The notes under the pieces are model-generated. The model saw nothing but the letters and a program-made list of their open reading frames with translations, was not told the origin of the DNA and did no database searches. Positions 25,161 through 33,416 of a DNA stretch of 64,000 nucleotides are shown piece by piece (the first letter of the stretch is position 1; every line of letters begins with the position of its first letter). The translations under genes and the position numbers were made by a program. The DNA is taken from positions 162,556-226,555 of the forward strand of contig NZ_PYGF01000004.1 in assembly GCF_003014575.1 (NCBI RefSeq). Direction: 5' to 3'. The stretch is from Cecembia rubra (GTDB lineage: Bacteria; Bacteroidota; Bacteroidia; Cytophagales; Cyclobacteriaceae).

Positions 25161-25911
25161 TGAGCGACCAATCGTAATCCAGATAATTGATTTTTGCTTT
25201 GGGTGATATCCTGACCGTGGAATACCGGTTAAGATACTCAATTAAATTCCCTTTTCGGGTAAAATCCTCCCCAAACCAGGAAAAAATCTTGGATATATTC
25301 ACCTTATCTGCACTGATTTTGTTCCTTTTTGAATCATTGATAAATCTTCTTGCGGCCTTATCTAATTGCTCTTCAAGCTTTTCGGGAAAATAGGCATCCT
25401 TAGACAAAATTGGACAGGAGAATGAGGCACAATTGATGGCAAAATGTATCCTTGGCTCCTCAAATTCCTTTCTCAAAATTTTATGCTCTATCTCATCTAA
25501 AGAGGCGGGCTTACCACCAATCTTAAAAAATTCCATGTGCCATACCGTGTTGACCAAGGGAATAGGATTTTTAGGTTTGATATCCTGTATGCTTTTAATG
25601 GGATAATGGTCCAGGATCAATTTAAGGGTAAAAGCATTGTAAGCATTGATCCAATAGGCCAATTGTTCGGCCTTGGACCAGGTTTTCCTATCCGGGGGGT
25701 TTTGACTTAAGGCATTAAGATATATTTCCAAATCAGCCCTTTGTTGAACCATCCCTTTGTAGTTCACTATGCCTTCGTCAGATACAAATTTTTTTAAAAA
25801 TGCATCAAAAACCTGATGATTGGGAGGAAGGCTTCCTTCTTGGCCTAAATCAGAATGCCCACATGATAAATTGACCAGTAAAATAGTAAGGCTTATCCAC
25901 AAGAATTTCAT
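25153..25911 (-). CDS. DUF547 lipoprotein
   Basis: A 252-residue protein with a lipoprotein signal peptide (lipobox VNLSC near residue 18). The DUF547 signature includes LAYWINAYNAFTLKLILDHYPI, HMEFFKIGGKPASLDEIEH and RIHFAINCASFSCPIL. The cysteine-containing NCASxSCP motif is typical of the family. DUF547 proteins are of unknown activity and often found near redox or sulfur genes. It lies 41 bp after the rhodanese gene and overlaps the FAD reductase start by eight bases, so it is in the middle of the operon. Confidence 0.88.
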   Translation of the reverse strand: MKFLWISLTILLVNLSCGHSDLGQEGSLPPNHQVFDAFLKKFVSDEGIVNYKGMVQQRADLEIYLNALSQNPPDRKTWSKAEQLAYWINAYNAFTLKLILDHYPIKSIQDIKPKNPIPLVNTVWHMEFFKIGGKPASLDEIEHKILRKEFEEPRIHFAINCASFSCPILSKDAYFPEKLEEQLDKAARRFINDSKRNKISADKVNISKIFSWFGEDFTRKGNLIEYLNRYSTVRISPKAKINYLDYDWSLNE

Positions 25912-25952
25912 TTCTCAAAATCTTTATCCATTGCAATTATACAAATCCTTTA

Positions 25953-26444
25953 TCAATAGACTTTCTGTCCTTTAGTCAGCCAGATCCCCCAAGTACGGTT
26001 ATAGGCATGGATTTTTTCAGTCTTTTTCCCTCTTGAATAAACAGGCTTTCCTTCATTGACCCAATGAAAAATTCCTCCGTAAAGGTTGTAAACATGGTTG
26101 AATCCCGCCTGCTGTAGTTTTTTTCCAATATTCTCACTTCGAGCCCCAATCGAACAATAAAGCACAATAACTTGGTTTTTATCCAGATCTCTTACCTTAT
26201 CCAGATCAAACGTTTCGTATCCCACCCATTTTGCATACCTGATATGGCTAACTTCATATTCATCGAATTCCCTTGTATCCAAAAAAACTGGATTATCCAG
26301 TTTTTCCACCTCTTCAATGGATATTAAAGGAAAATCCTTATCATATACTCCCTTCAAAAGGGTTTTATAAGCCAGGCTTTGTGCCCAAACCTGGCCACCC
26401 ATCAAAAGACCGGTAAACAGAAGAAGGATTTTTTTAAATTTCAT
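25953..26444 (-). CDS. secreted rhodanese-domain protein
   Basis: A 163-residue protein with a signal peptide (MKFKKILLLFTGLLMGGQVWAQ) followed by one rhodanese domain: VFLDTREFDEYEVSHI, then the active-site loop YCSIGARSENIG with the catalytic Cys, then VYNLYGGIFHWVNEGKP. Rhodaneses carry a persulfide sulfur on that cysteine and pass it to thiols, cyanide or partner proteins. Here this happens in the periplasm. I chose ATG 26444; twelve extra upstream residues from 26480 would spoil the signal peptide. It is the first gene of the DUF547/FAD/Fe-S/glycosyltransferase operon. Confidence 0.88.
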   Translation of the reverse strand: MKFKKILLLFTGLLMGGQVWAQSLAYKTLLKGVYDKDFPLISIEEVEKLDNPVFLDTREFDEYEVSHIRYAKWVGYETFDLDKVRDLDKNQVIVLYCSIGARSENIGKKLQQAGFNHVYNLYGGIFHWVNEGKPVYSRGKKTEKIHAYNRTWGIWLTKGQKVY

Positions 26445-26483
26445 ATTAAAATAACCAACAAAAGCCAAAATTAATTGCACATG

Positions 26484-26520
26484 AAAAAGCCTTTTAAGCC
26501 GGTAAACCGACCTAAAAGGC
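26484..26520 (-). terminator. terminator after the Crp/Fnr gene
   Basis: GCCTTTTA (26489-26496) pairs with TAAAAGGC (26513-26520) around an inner GGT/ACC pair. On the minus strand it is followed by TTTTT. This separates the regulator gene from the rhodanese operon just downstream. Confidence 0.75.
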
Positions 26521-26544
26521 TAAAATAAATTGATGAATGAGGTA

Positions 26545-27258
26545 TTAACCGTAGAAATCTGACAAACGTGCAAGACCTTTTTTGTCCAGTACAATTATTT
26601 TCTTACCCTGAAAATCTATAAGGTCGTCCTTTTTAAATTCTGAAAGCAACCTGATTACAGTCTCTGTGGCAGTACCCACAATACCTGCGATTTCTTCTCT
26701 TGTCAAAACAATATCGATCTTTTCTCCTTCTTTCCCGTCAATACCATAAGTTTCTGAAAGCTTCAACAAAGTAAAGGCCAATCGCTCTCGGATAGATTTC
26801 TGCGTTGCATCGGTCAGTTTACTTTCCATTATTCCCAGGTCATGGCACAAAGCTTTGGTCACCCTTCTGTGAAAAGCAGTATCTTCTGCCAAGACTTTAA
26901 GAAATGGTTCTCTTGGCACAAAACAAATATTTGCATCTTCTACAATCGTAGCTGAATTTGAATACGCTTCTTCACCTAATAAAGACGCATAACCAAGAAA
27001 ATCTCCTTTTTTTGCCAGCCTGATGATCTGCTCTTTACCGTTGGATGCAGTTTTATATACCTTTACCACTCCGTCACTGATACAGAATACACCAAGGGGC
27101 TTAGTACCTTCATAAAATAATATCTGACCTTTTTTATGAGTGATCAGGTTTTTACTGTCTGAAAGCTGGCAAAGATGGGGTTCTGTAACGTCTGCAAACA
27201 AAGAAAATTTCCTACTCATGCACAATTCGCAGGGAGTATTTTTTGGTTGGACTTTCAT
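26545..27258 (-). CDS. Crp/Fnr-family transcription regulator
   Basis: A 237-residue regulator. It has a cyclic-nucleotide-binding-like beta roll (KGQILFYEGTKPLGVFCISDGVVKV, FLGYASLLGEE in pieces), a dimerisation helix and a winged helix with LTREEIAGIVGTATETVIRLLSEF. The N-terminus holds cysteines at 10, 13 and 31 (CELCMSRK; HLCQL), reminiscent of Fe-S-binding FNR but with fewer ligands than E. coli FNR. It may sense oxygen or redox, which would suit the downstream redox operon, though a terminator lies between them. As I recall, this type of regulator is common in Bacteroidota with these N-terminal cysteines. Confidence 0.9.
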   Translation of the reverse strand: MKVQPKNTPCELCMSRKFSLFADVTEPHLCQLSDSKNLITHKKGQILFYEGTKPLGVFCISDGVVKVYKTASNGKEQIIRLAKKGDFLGYASLLGEEAYSNSATIVEDANICFVPREPFLKVLAEDTAFHRRVTKALCHDLGIMESKLTDATQKSIRERLAFTLLKLSETYGIDGKEGEKIDIVLTREEIAGIVGTATETVIRLLSEFKKDDLIDFQGKKIIVLDKKGLARLSDFYG

Positions 27259-27332
27259 AGGACTGGAATATTAAACTATGTAAACTTAATTCTTGAATTT
27301 AAGCAAAAACATGATTAAAATCATAATCACTT

Positions 27333-27803
27333 CTACATAAATTTTGGTACATCTGGAATTTGTAAATAATTTGAGGACTGCTCATCAAATGAAAAAAACA
27401 AATGGTTGAGCCCATTGGTAATTCCCAAATGAGGGGCTTGAATCGACTTGTTGTAAACACAAACCTGCTCCAAGGTTTTACTTGAAAGGACTATGTCAGG
27501 CGCCTTACATTCAATTAAAAGGAAAGGATTTCCATTTCTGTTGAGCACCAAAATATCAGACCTTTTTAGAAGTTTATTGTACTGCAACCCCTTTTCCAGA
27601 GAAAAAAGGGTTTTTGGATAATTCTTGAATTGTACAAGAAATGCGATCATATGCTGCCTTACCCATTCTTCCGGAGTAAGGACAAGATATTTCTTTCTCA
27701 GGGAATCAAAAATAATCAACTGCCCGTTTGCTTCTTTAATTTTGAATTCCATACCGGGGAAATTCATTTCTTTAGACAAAAAAGCAAACCTATCCGCTAT
27801 CAT
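27333..27803 (-). CDS. orphan HSDR_N-type nuclease-fold protein
   Basis: A 156-residue protein resembling the N-terminal domain of type I restriction subunit HsdR (HSDR_N_2). The PD-(D/E)xK core is visible as SDILVLNRNGNPFLLIECKAP: Asp, then Glu-x-Lys. There is no helicase, methylase or specificity subunit nearby, so it is not part of a type I system. Stand-alone versions of this length are, as I recall, conserved in Bacteroidota with unknown function. It begins at ATG 27803; an HhH gene lies 56 bp upstream on the same strand. Confidence 0.75.
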   Translation of the reverse strand: MIADRFAFLSKEMNFPGMEFKIKEANGQLIIFDSLRKKYLVLTPEEWVRQHMIAFLVQFKNYPKTLFSLEKGLQYNKLLKRSDILVLNRNGNPFLLIECKAPDIVLSSKTLEQVCVYNKSIQAPHLGITNGLNHLFFSFDEQSSNYLQIPDVPKFM

Positions 27804-27858
27804 GGTACAAATATGCTTGGTTTTCCTGATTTAACATCAAGCAAATCAATCAAAATAT

Positions 27859-28554
27859 TCATTTTCCAAATTCCAGATATGGCAACAACCTATCCACCCA
27901 ATCCTGGTTGAAAATTTTTATCTGCAATAGGTCCTCTGCCCGCTTATATGGTCCATGTTGCTCCCTATAGGCCACAATTACCTTTGCTGCGCCATAAGAA
28001 ATGTAAGGATGTTTTGCCAATTCCTGAATATCCAGATCGTTGATATCCAGTTTCCTGGTGATGGCCGGACTAAATAAAAAATGGTCGAATAGTTTTTCAA
28101 CAATTTCAGGTGTCATTCCATAAACATCCAATAGTTGCTCTTTTTGATGCAATCCCCCTATATTTTCCCTAAACTTCACAATTCTTGAAGCCATAGTCTG
28201 GCCTATACCAGGTACGATCTGTAAAACCACAGAATCAGCCTCATTAAAATCAATCCGGTTGAAACCTGGATTTCTCCCATAGTTTGTCCTTCCGGTCCTT
28301 TTTATGCTATCCTGATCCATATCAGAATGCTCCGCTTTAATCTCTTTTGGAAGCTTTTCAGCCTGGATAATGCTGTCGAGAATGAGTTCATATTGCTCAA
28401 GAAGTCCTTGGTTTTTATATCTAATCCCCCATTCATATACACTTGGCAGCATATAGAGAAGGATCAATGATGGTATAACCAAAACAAACCCCCTTGATTC
28501 CCTGGTTGAAAAACCAAAATATGAACGTAAATAGTAGTACAGAATCCTTTTCAT
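27859..28554 (-). CDS. ComEA-like helix-hairpin-helix protein
   Basis: A 231-residue protein with an N-terminal membrane anchor (GFVLVIPSLILLYMLPSVY), a charged linker and two tandem helix-hairpin-helix modules: VLQIVPGIGQTMASRIVKFRE and LAKHPYISYGAAKVIVAYRE. HhH pairs bind the DNA backbone, and the ComEA family uses them on the cell surface in DNA uptake. The linker and anchor are unlike classical ComEA, so the role is open. I start at ATG 28554 (MKRILYYYLRSYFGFS). Forty more upstream residues are possible but hydrophobic and unlike the family. Confidence 0.8.
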   Translation of the reverse strand: MKRILYYYLRSYFGFSTRESRGFVLVIPSLILLYMLPSVYEWGIRYKNQGLLEQYELILDSIIQAEKLPKEIKAEHSDMDQDSIKRTGRTNYGRNPGFNRIDFNEADSVVLQIVPGIGQTMASRIVKFRENIGGLHQKEQLLDVYGMTPEIVEKLFDHFLFSPAITRKLDINDLDIQELAKHPYISYGAAKVIVAYREQHGPYKRAEDLLQIKIFNQDWVDRLLPYLEFGK

Positions 28555-28751
28555 AAAAAAACGCGTTATCAGAAAAATTAGAAATCTGAAATAGACTGTA
28601 TCTATGACTGATAAATTAATACAATTGGATTTAGTTTGCAAATTTTGCCATGTTTGCATACCACTTGCACCCAAACAGAACGATATTATTTAGACAGATT
28701 TTAAATTAAGCTCAAACAGAGGAAAATTTTCTTTTGAGACCTAATCTAGAT

Positions 28752-28759
28752 TAAATTTG
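28752..28759 (+). promoter_or_regulatory. candidate -7 promoter element for hemA
   Basis: TAAATTTG matches the Bacteroidota -7 box TAnnTTTG, with a TTTTG at 28732-28736 (spacing 15, slightly short). Transcription would begin near 28766. That excludes the GTG at 28761 as start and favours ATG 28779. Confidence 0.45.
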
Positions 28760-28778
28760 TGTGTTGAAAGTACCTGTA

Positions 28779-30056
28779 ATGCAAAACAAGTTTAGAGCCA
28801 TAAGCTTATCCTATAAAAATGCACCTGTTGAAATCAGGGAAGTTATTGCTTTGGATGAAGGCTCTATCCATTCACTTTTGGTCAAGCTGAAGGAATTTTT
28901 CAGCATAACTGACACTTTAATCCTATCTACCTGCAATAGAACAGAGGTCTATTATTCCCATGATCTGGACATGAGTGCAGAAATCATCAAGTTGATCGGC
29001 CTGGAAAAAGGCCTGACCAATGTGGTGGATTATCTTGAATACTTTACCCTGCTAAATGAAGATCAGGAAGCTATAAAGCACTTATTCAAAGTGTCTGTTG
29101 GCCTTGAAGCCCAAGTAGTGGGAGATATGCAGATAGCCAATCAGGTAAAAAGAGCTTACCAGGCTTCAGCAGACCTGGACATGGCAGGACCTTTTCTCCA
29201 CAGGTTAATGCACACCATTTTTTATACCAATAAAAGAGTGGTGCAGGAAACTGCATTCAGAGACGGTGCAGCATCAGTATCATATGCGGCAGTGGAACTG
29301 ATTGAAGAAATCACTTCCAATACTTATCAGCCAAGGGTACTGTTGATCGGTGTTGGAGAAATCGGGGAGGATGTGGCCAAAAACATGGTACATATCCCTG
29401 AAGCTAAGGTAACAATCACCAACAGGACTTTTGAAAAAGCAAAGGTTTTAGCCGATGAACTTGGTTTTGAAGTAATCCCTTTCGAGCAGTGTTTCGAAGC
29501 AATGAAATCTGCTGATGTGGTAGTTTCTTCCATTATGAAGTCAGAACCTTTTATCACTAAGGAGCTGGTTAAATCCATGGAAATTCCAAGTTACAAGCTG
29601 TTTGTGGACCTTTCTGTTCCCAGAAGTATTGAAACTACCATTGAGGATGTTCCAGGAGTATTGCTGTACAATGTAGACAATATCAGAAGTAAGGCTACTG
29701 AAACCTTGGAAAGAAGGTTGGCTTCCATACCTGATGTGGAGAAGATCATTGAGGAAAACATTGAAGAATTTTTCAACTGGAAAAAAGAGATGATGGTATC
29801 CCCTACCATCAACAAGCTCAAAAATGCATTAGAACAGATTCGTCAGGAAGAAATGGCGAGGTTCTTGAAAAATGCCAATGACAAGGAAATTGCCATCATT
29901 GACAAGGTCACAAAAAGTATGATGCAAAAAATACTTAAGGTGCCTGTTGTCCAGTTGAGAGCAGCCTGTCAAAGAGATGATGCTGATAACATGATCAGTA
30001 TTTTGTCAGATTTATTTGACCTAGAAAAAGTCAGCGATAAGAAAAACGAAGCTTAA
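28779..30056 (+). CDS. hemA: glutamyl-tRNA reductase
   Basis: A 425-residue enzyme reducing Glu-tRNA(Glu) to glutamate-1-semialdehyde with NADPH, the entry to C5-pathway tetrapyrrole synthesis. The N-terminal catalytic domain has the thioester Cys52 in LILSTCNRTEVYY. It is followed by GLEAQVVGDMQIANQVKRAY, the NADPH fold VLLIGVGEIGEDVAKNM and NRTFEKAKVLA, and a C-terminal dimerisation helix region. ATG 28779 is preferred to GTG 28761 because a -7 promoter box sits at 28752-28759. No other heme gene is adjacent; the next gene is convergent and overlaps by four bases. Confidence 0.95.
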   Translation: MQNKFRAISLSYKNAPVEIREVIALDEGSIHSLLVKLKEFFSITDTLILSTCNRTEVYYSHDLDMSAEIIKLIGLEKGLTNVVDYLEYFTLLNEDQEAIKHLFKVSVGLEAQVVGDMQIANQVKRAYQASADLDMAGPFLHRLMHTIFYTNKRVVQETAFRDGAASVSYAAVELIEEITSNTYQPRVLLIGVGEIGEDVAKNMVHIPEAKVTITNRTFEKAKVLADELGFEVIPFEQCFEAMKSADVVVSSIMKSEPFITKELVKSMEIPSYKLFVDLSVPRSIETTIEDVPGVLLYNVDNIRSKATETLERRLASIPDVEKIIEENIEEFFNWKKEMMVSPTINKLKNALEQIRQEEMARFLKNANDKEIAIIDKVTKSMMQKILKVPVVQLRAACQRDDADNMISILSDLFDLEKVSDKKNEA

Positions 30057-30940
30057 AATCTCAGTTTAAGCTCATCTCTCAGGAATTCATCCTCCAATTT
30101 ATTTCTTTTCCAATAATCAATGATTTTGACTGCTTTACGCTTGGCATGCGTAATTTCTTTATCTCCGTTTGACTTGGTCTGAGTTTCTTTCCATTCCAGA
30201 ATGGGAAAAGGGAATTCATGCTCAAAAGTTATTTCCAAACTGCGAAAGCCTGAGCTGTAATTCAATTCCATTATACTTCTGCTTTCACTTAGCTTTGAGA
30301 GCTTGATGAATGCATCCTCCGCTTCAAATTCCTTATGGCTCAAACGCTGGTACAAAAGCGAAGGCAATATTTTTACACTTCCCAAGGGAATTTCAGAAGG
30401 ATTGATCCGTATCAAGTTCCATAGATCGTCTTCCATGATTCCATTCACTGTAAATGACGCGTCTCCTTCTGCCTCAAAATAAGAATACAATTTTCCCTGA
30501 TAAGATGATTCATTTTTTTTGTTCACTTGTGTATAAGTCTGTCCACACCATTCCTGGGAACTAGCCGTAAATTTAAGCCCATAACTTTTCTCTTTAGTTG
30601 GTGTAAAAGCCGAAAGCATCATGTGGTATGGGTAAATTCCGGTTACAAAATCCCTTGTCTGATTCATTTTCAAGACACTGATTTTGTCCCTCCCTGCCTT
30701 TTCAGGATCATCTAATTTCACATGTTTCTTTCTGGAGAAATCTTCAGTCACAAAAATCAATACCCCTTCCCCTTCTCTAGCTTCCCCATACCGATATTGA
30801 ACCAAATCAAAACTGCTGATTTCTGCTTTTCCCTGAAACCAATAATTGCCCCATTCTGTGAAATCAATTTCGCTTCTTTTTTCAGTTCCACAGGCCATTA
30901 GAAGTAAAACAACATAAGTGATCGGAAGTAAATTTTTCAT
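30053..30940 (-). CDS. lipoprotein of unknown function
   Basis: A 295-residue lipoprotein (lipobox LLMACG, Cys near residue 17). The mature part is beta-rich with conserved-looking blocks: DFTEWGNYWFQGKAEISSFDL, LIFVTEDFSRKKHVKLDDPEKAGRDKI in pieces, and SSQEWCGQTYTQVN. As I recall, proteins of this kind in Cyclobacteriaceae have been labelled as septum-formation inhibitors. Nothing in the sequence supports a Maf nucleotide pyrophosphatase fold, so I avoid that name. It stands alone, convergent with hemA (four-base overlap). Confidence 0.75.
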   Translation of the reverse strand: MKNLLPITYVVLLLMACGTEKRSEIDFTEWGNYWFQGKAEISSFDLVQYRYGEAREGEGVLIFVTEDFSRKKHVKLDDPEKAGRDKISVLKMNQTRDFVTGIYPYHMMLSAFTPTKEKSYGLKFTASSQEWCGQTYTQVNKKNESSYQGKLYSYFEAEGDASFTVNGIMEDDLWNLIRINPSEIPLGSVKILPSLLYQRLSHKEFEAEDAFIKLSKLSESRSIMELNYSSGFRSLEITFEHEFPFPILEWKETQTKSNGDKEITHAKRKAVKIIDYWKRNKLEDEFLRDELKLRF

Positions 30941-31017
30941 AAATGCATGGTTATAATCAAGAGCCCAAAAAGGAAGAACCTTTGATATGAGAATTTGATA
31001 AATTTTGATTTGATGTC

Positions 31018-32838
31018 TTATTTTTTGACACTAAACTTAAGATTTTGAACCCCATTCTCAGCAGTCAGTCTAACAAAAAAAATCCCATTGGAAAATCCGC
31101 TTACATCCACAGGTATTACATTGCCAATTACATCGAATTTTCCCAAGTTAAGTAAAACCGTCCCTTTAGAATCCAATATTTCAATTTGTCTTAAAGTTGG
31201 ATCAACAATTTTCGGGTATGCTATTTGAATAAATCCTTGGCTAGGGTTAGGGTAAATAACAACCTTTTCTTTTTGTTCTTTTGGGGCAAACAAAACAAAC
31301 TCAACTCTTACAGTTGAGGTTGCTGTGCTTTCATTTCCACTTTCATCCTTGACTATAAGCCTGACCTGGATATCACCACTGTCTTCCCTTCCAAATGTGG
31401 ACTTTGATACACTTAAGCTCACAATTCCACAATTATCGAAGGAGCCATCGTCTAAATCTTCAGGAAGAATTGTCCCATTACCTTCTTCATCTAAGATAAG
31501 GGTAAAATCCTTCGATTTAGCGACAGGAGCAATTCTATCTCTTACAATAACATTGACAAGAGCAGAGGATTCATTGCCATTTACATCGATTGCTTTAAAA
31601 GTTACCTGATTCTCACCAACATTGCTACAATCAAATTCAGTTTGTGATAAAATCAACTCCCGAATACCTACATTATCTGTTGTTCCATCATCTATCTGAT
31701 TAACAGTTATCTGTGCCTTTCCAAATTCATCAAGATCAATTGTCTGATTTTTTACCCTGAGCAAAGGTGGTTCTGTATCTTTTTTCACGATTATATACTG
31801 ATCCCTGCTGATGTTTGAAGTACCAAGTGAATTACTGCTACTTAGGCTAACTCTCCAAAAACCCTCATGGTTATAAGTAACACTGGGATTTTGAGTTTCG
31901 CTATTTTCAGGCACTCCCCCCTCAAAAGTCCATAACCAAGCATTTGGGGATTGGCTGCTAAGATCTAAAAATTGAACCTCATGTCCTTCAAAAATTTCCA
32001 ATTGCTCGGCCCCAAAAAAAGCTATTGGCCGCTGCATTGGGGCAGGAATAGTCAAGGTCTCGATCTTGGTGTTAATTTCATTCATACAAACAGCGCAGAA
32101 ATCACTTAAAAGAAATCTCATTTTACAATTTTGATGTGGCCTAAACCAAGTTGGTGACTCTGCATGGGGGAAAATACTTACTTGACTTTGACCTAGGAAG
32201 TTTTTCCATCTAATTGATTCGGGATCTCTATTTTGAGTCATATTGGCCAATTCTCGTGCAAACTGAATTCCTGCCCAATATTCATCTGCCAGACTCGTAA
32301 ATGTATGTCCAAGTTCATGGATCATTATATCCATAGCATCGGGATGTGTTGAAAAAGTGGCAAATAACCCCCCACCACCACCATATCGGTTATCATTTAC
32401 CATGATTACTCCTATATCAAAAAATGGTGTATTGCTATTTAGAACACCAATTACCTTATTTATTCTAGTGGGATATAACAATCTGTCAATGTCAGCGGTA
32501 TTGAATGAGCTCCCAAAATAGTTGTCAATGGGCTCTGTTGGCCGGTTTGCAGCTCCCGCAACATTTGAAACTACTTTGATGGCATAAACATTAATCCTAT
32601 CTGCATAGGTTTTCCAGGGTTCTTGAAGCATCATACCCTGTATATTCGTGTTAACATCATTAATGAATTTATCCTGCTGATCTTTTGTATAACCATCCCC
32701 CATCAAAACAAGGTTGACCATTTTATCAGGTGAATCATTGTAACGAATGATTTCGACCGGGAAATTTTGGGCAATTGCTTTTGAACAAAAAGTTATGAAA
32801 ATTATGCATAGGAAGGCTTTTATAACAATAAAATTCAT
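31018..32838 (-). CDS. secreted M64-family metallopeptidase with PKD/HYR domains and T9SS sorting signal
   Basis: A 606-residue exported peptidase. After the signal peptide (ending FCSKAIAQ) comes an IgA-peptidase M64-like catalytic domain with the zinc site H174-E-L-G-H178, continuing to TFTSLADEYW. A PKD-like beta domain follows (NAWLWTFEGGVPENSETQNPSVTYNHEG in pieces), then two HYR-like repeats each ending in a DxxGNES motif. The C-terminal ~80 residues (VVIYPNPSQGFIQI ... GIFFVRLTAENG) are a type A T9SS sorting domain. It should be exported and anchored or released by T9SS. The ATG at 32838 overlaps the stop of the upstream lipoprotein gene (ATGA). Confidence 0.9.
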   Translation of the reverse strand: MNFIVIKAFLCIIFITFCSKAIAQNFPVEIIRYNDSPDKMVNLVLMGDGYTKDQQDKFINDVNTNIQGMMLQEPWKTYADRINVYAIKVVSNVAGAANRPTEPIDNYFGSSFNTADIDRLLYPTRINKVIGVLNSNTPFFDIGVIMVNDNRYGGGGGLFATFSTHPDAMDIMIHELGHTFTSLADEYWAGIQFARELANMTQNRDPESIRWKNFLGQSQVSIFPHAESPTWFRPHQNCKMRFLLSDFCAVCMNEINTKIETLTIPAPMQRPIAFFGAEQLEIFEGHEVQFLDLSSQSPNAWLWTFEGGVPENSETQNPSVTYNHEGFWRVSLSSSNSLGTSNISRDQYIIVKKDTEPPLLRVKNQTIDLDEFGKAQITVNQIDDGTTDNVGIRELILSQTEFDCSNVGENQVTFKAIDVNGNESSALVNVIVRDRIAPVAKSKDFTLILDEEGNGTILPEDLDDGSFDNCGIVSLSVSKSTFGREDSGDIQVRLIVKDESGNESTATSTVRVEFVLFAPKEQKEKVVIYPNPSQGFIQIAYPKIVDPTLRQIEILDSKGTVLLNLGKFDVIGNVIPVDVSGFSNGIFFVRLTAENGVQNLKFSVKK

Positions 32839-33344
32839 GGGTTTAATGGCTTGGTGAAGTTCAACATTTTTAACGGTTTCCATTCTTCATCATCAAATCT
32901 TTCAACTTTGATTTGATGGAAACAGTCCTTCCACTGTAACCGGATTAAAAAAGTAGCTTCTTCTAAAACTACAGCCTCAGCAATTATTCGTCCCGAGCCA
33001 TCATCGCTCGCATACTCTACCTTTTTTAATAATGGATTAAACACAACTTTCTCCTGGCAAATCCCCTTATCAATATCCAAAAAAGATATTTTAAGATCAC
33101 CTTCTAAAGCTTTTTGGGCAATTTCCCCACTTCCTTTATAGATTCCGTAATTTGAAAAGGTTTCTACAATCCCAACCGAGTCTCTGTCATTGATAAAAAA
33201 CAGGATCATTATTATTTCCGGGTTTCCTTCTTCCAAAGCACTAGCCTCTTCCTTAGAACCATTTTCCAAGCCAGTTTGGACATTTTTGCAGGAGGAGCAA
33301 AAAACTAAGCATGAAATAATAAAGAAGCTAAACAATCCTTTCAT
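32835..33344 (-). CDS. small lipoprotein upstream of the M64 peptidase
   Basis: A 169-residue lipoprotein (signal MKGLFSFFIISCLVFCSSC, lipid-bearing Cys likely at one of the two end cysteines). The mature part is beta-rich: an acidic start, IIMILFFINDRDSVGIVETFSNYG, and a C-terminal WKDCFHQIKVERFDDEEW. No family is recognised. Its stop overlaps the start of the M64 peptidase gene, so the two are translated from one message. It may help export, anchoring or inhibition of that peptidase; this is inference from position only. An alternative start two codons upstream (33350) is possible. Confidence 0.72.
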   Translation of the reverse strand: MKGLFSFFIISCLVFCSSCKNVQTGLENGSKEEASALEEGNPEIIMILFFINDRDSVGIVETFSNYGIYKGSGEIAQKALEGDLKISFLDIDKGICQEKVVFNPLLKKVEYASDDGSGRIIAEAVVLEEATFLIRLQWKDCFHQIKVERFDDEEWKPLKMLNFTKPLNP

Positions 33345-33416
33345 TTGCATAAAAAATTACGAATATCCGAAAATACAAAAAAAATCATCAATTTTGAAAG
33401 ACTCTCAAACTCGTAT

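Noticed and set aside
25161-25241. Extended N-terminus of the FAD reductase
   Set aside because: The 27 extra residues overlap DUF547 coding sequence and precede the normal FAD-binding start.
27333-27803. Possible type I restriction system from the HSDR_N-like protein
   Set aside because: No hsdM, hsdS or helicase is nearby. The protein is a known stand-alone type in Bacteroidota.
28761-28778. GTG start of hemA
   Set aside because: It overlaps the likely transcription start. ATG 28779 gives the usual family N-terminus.
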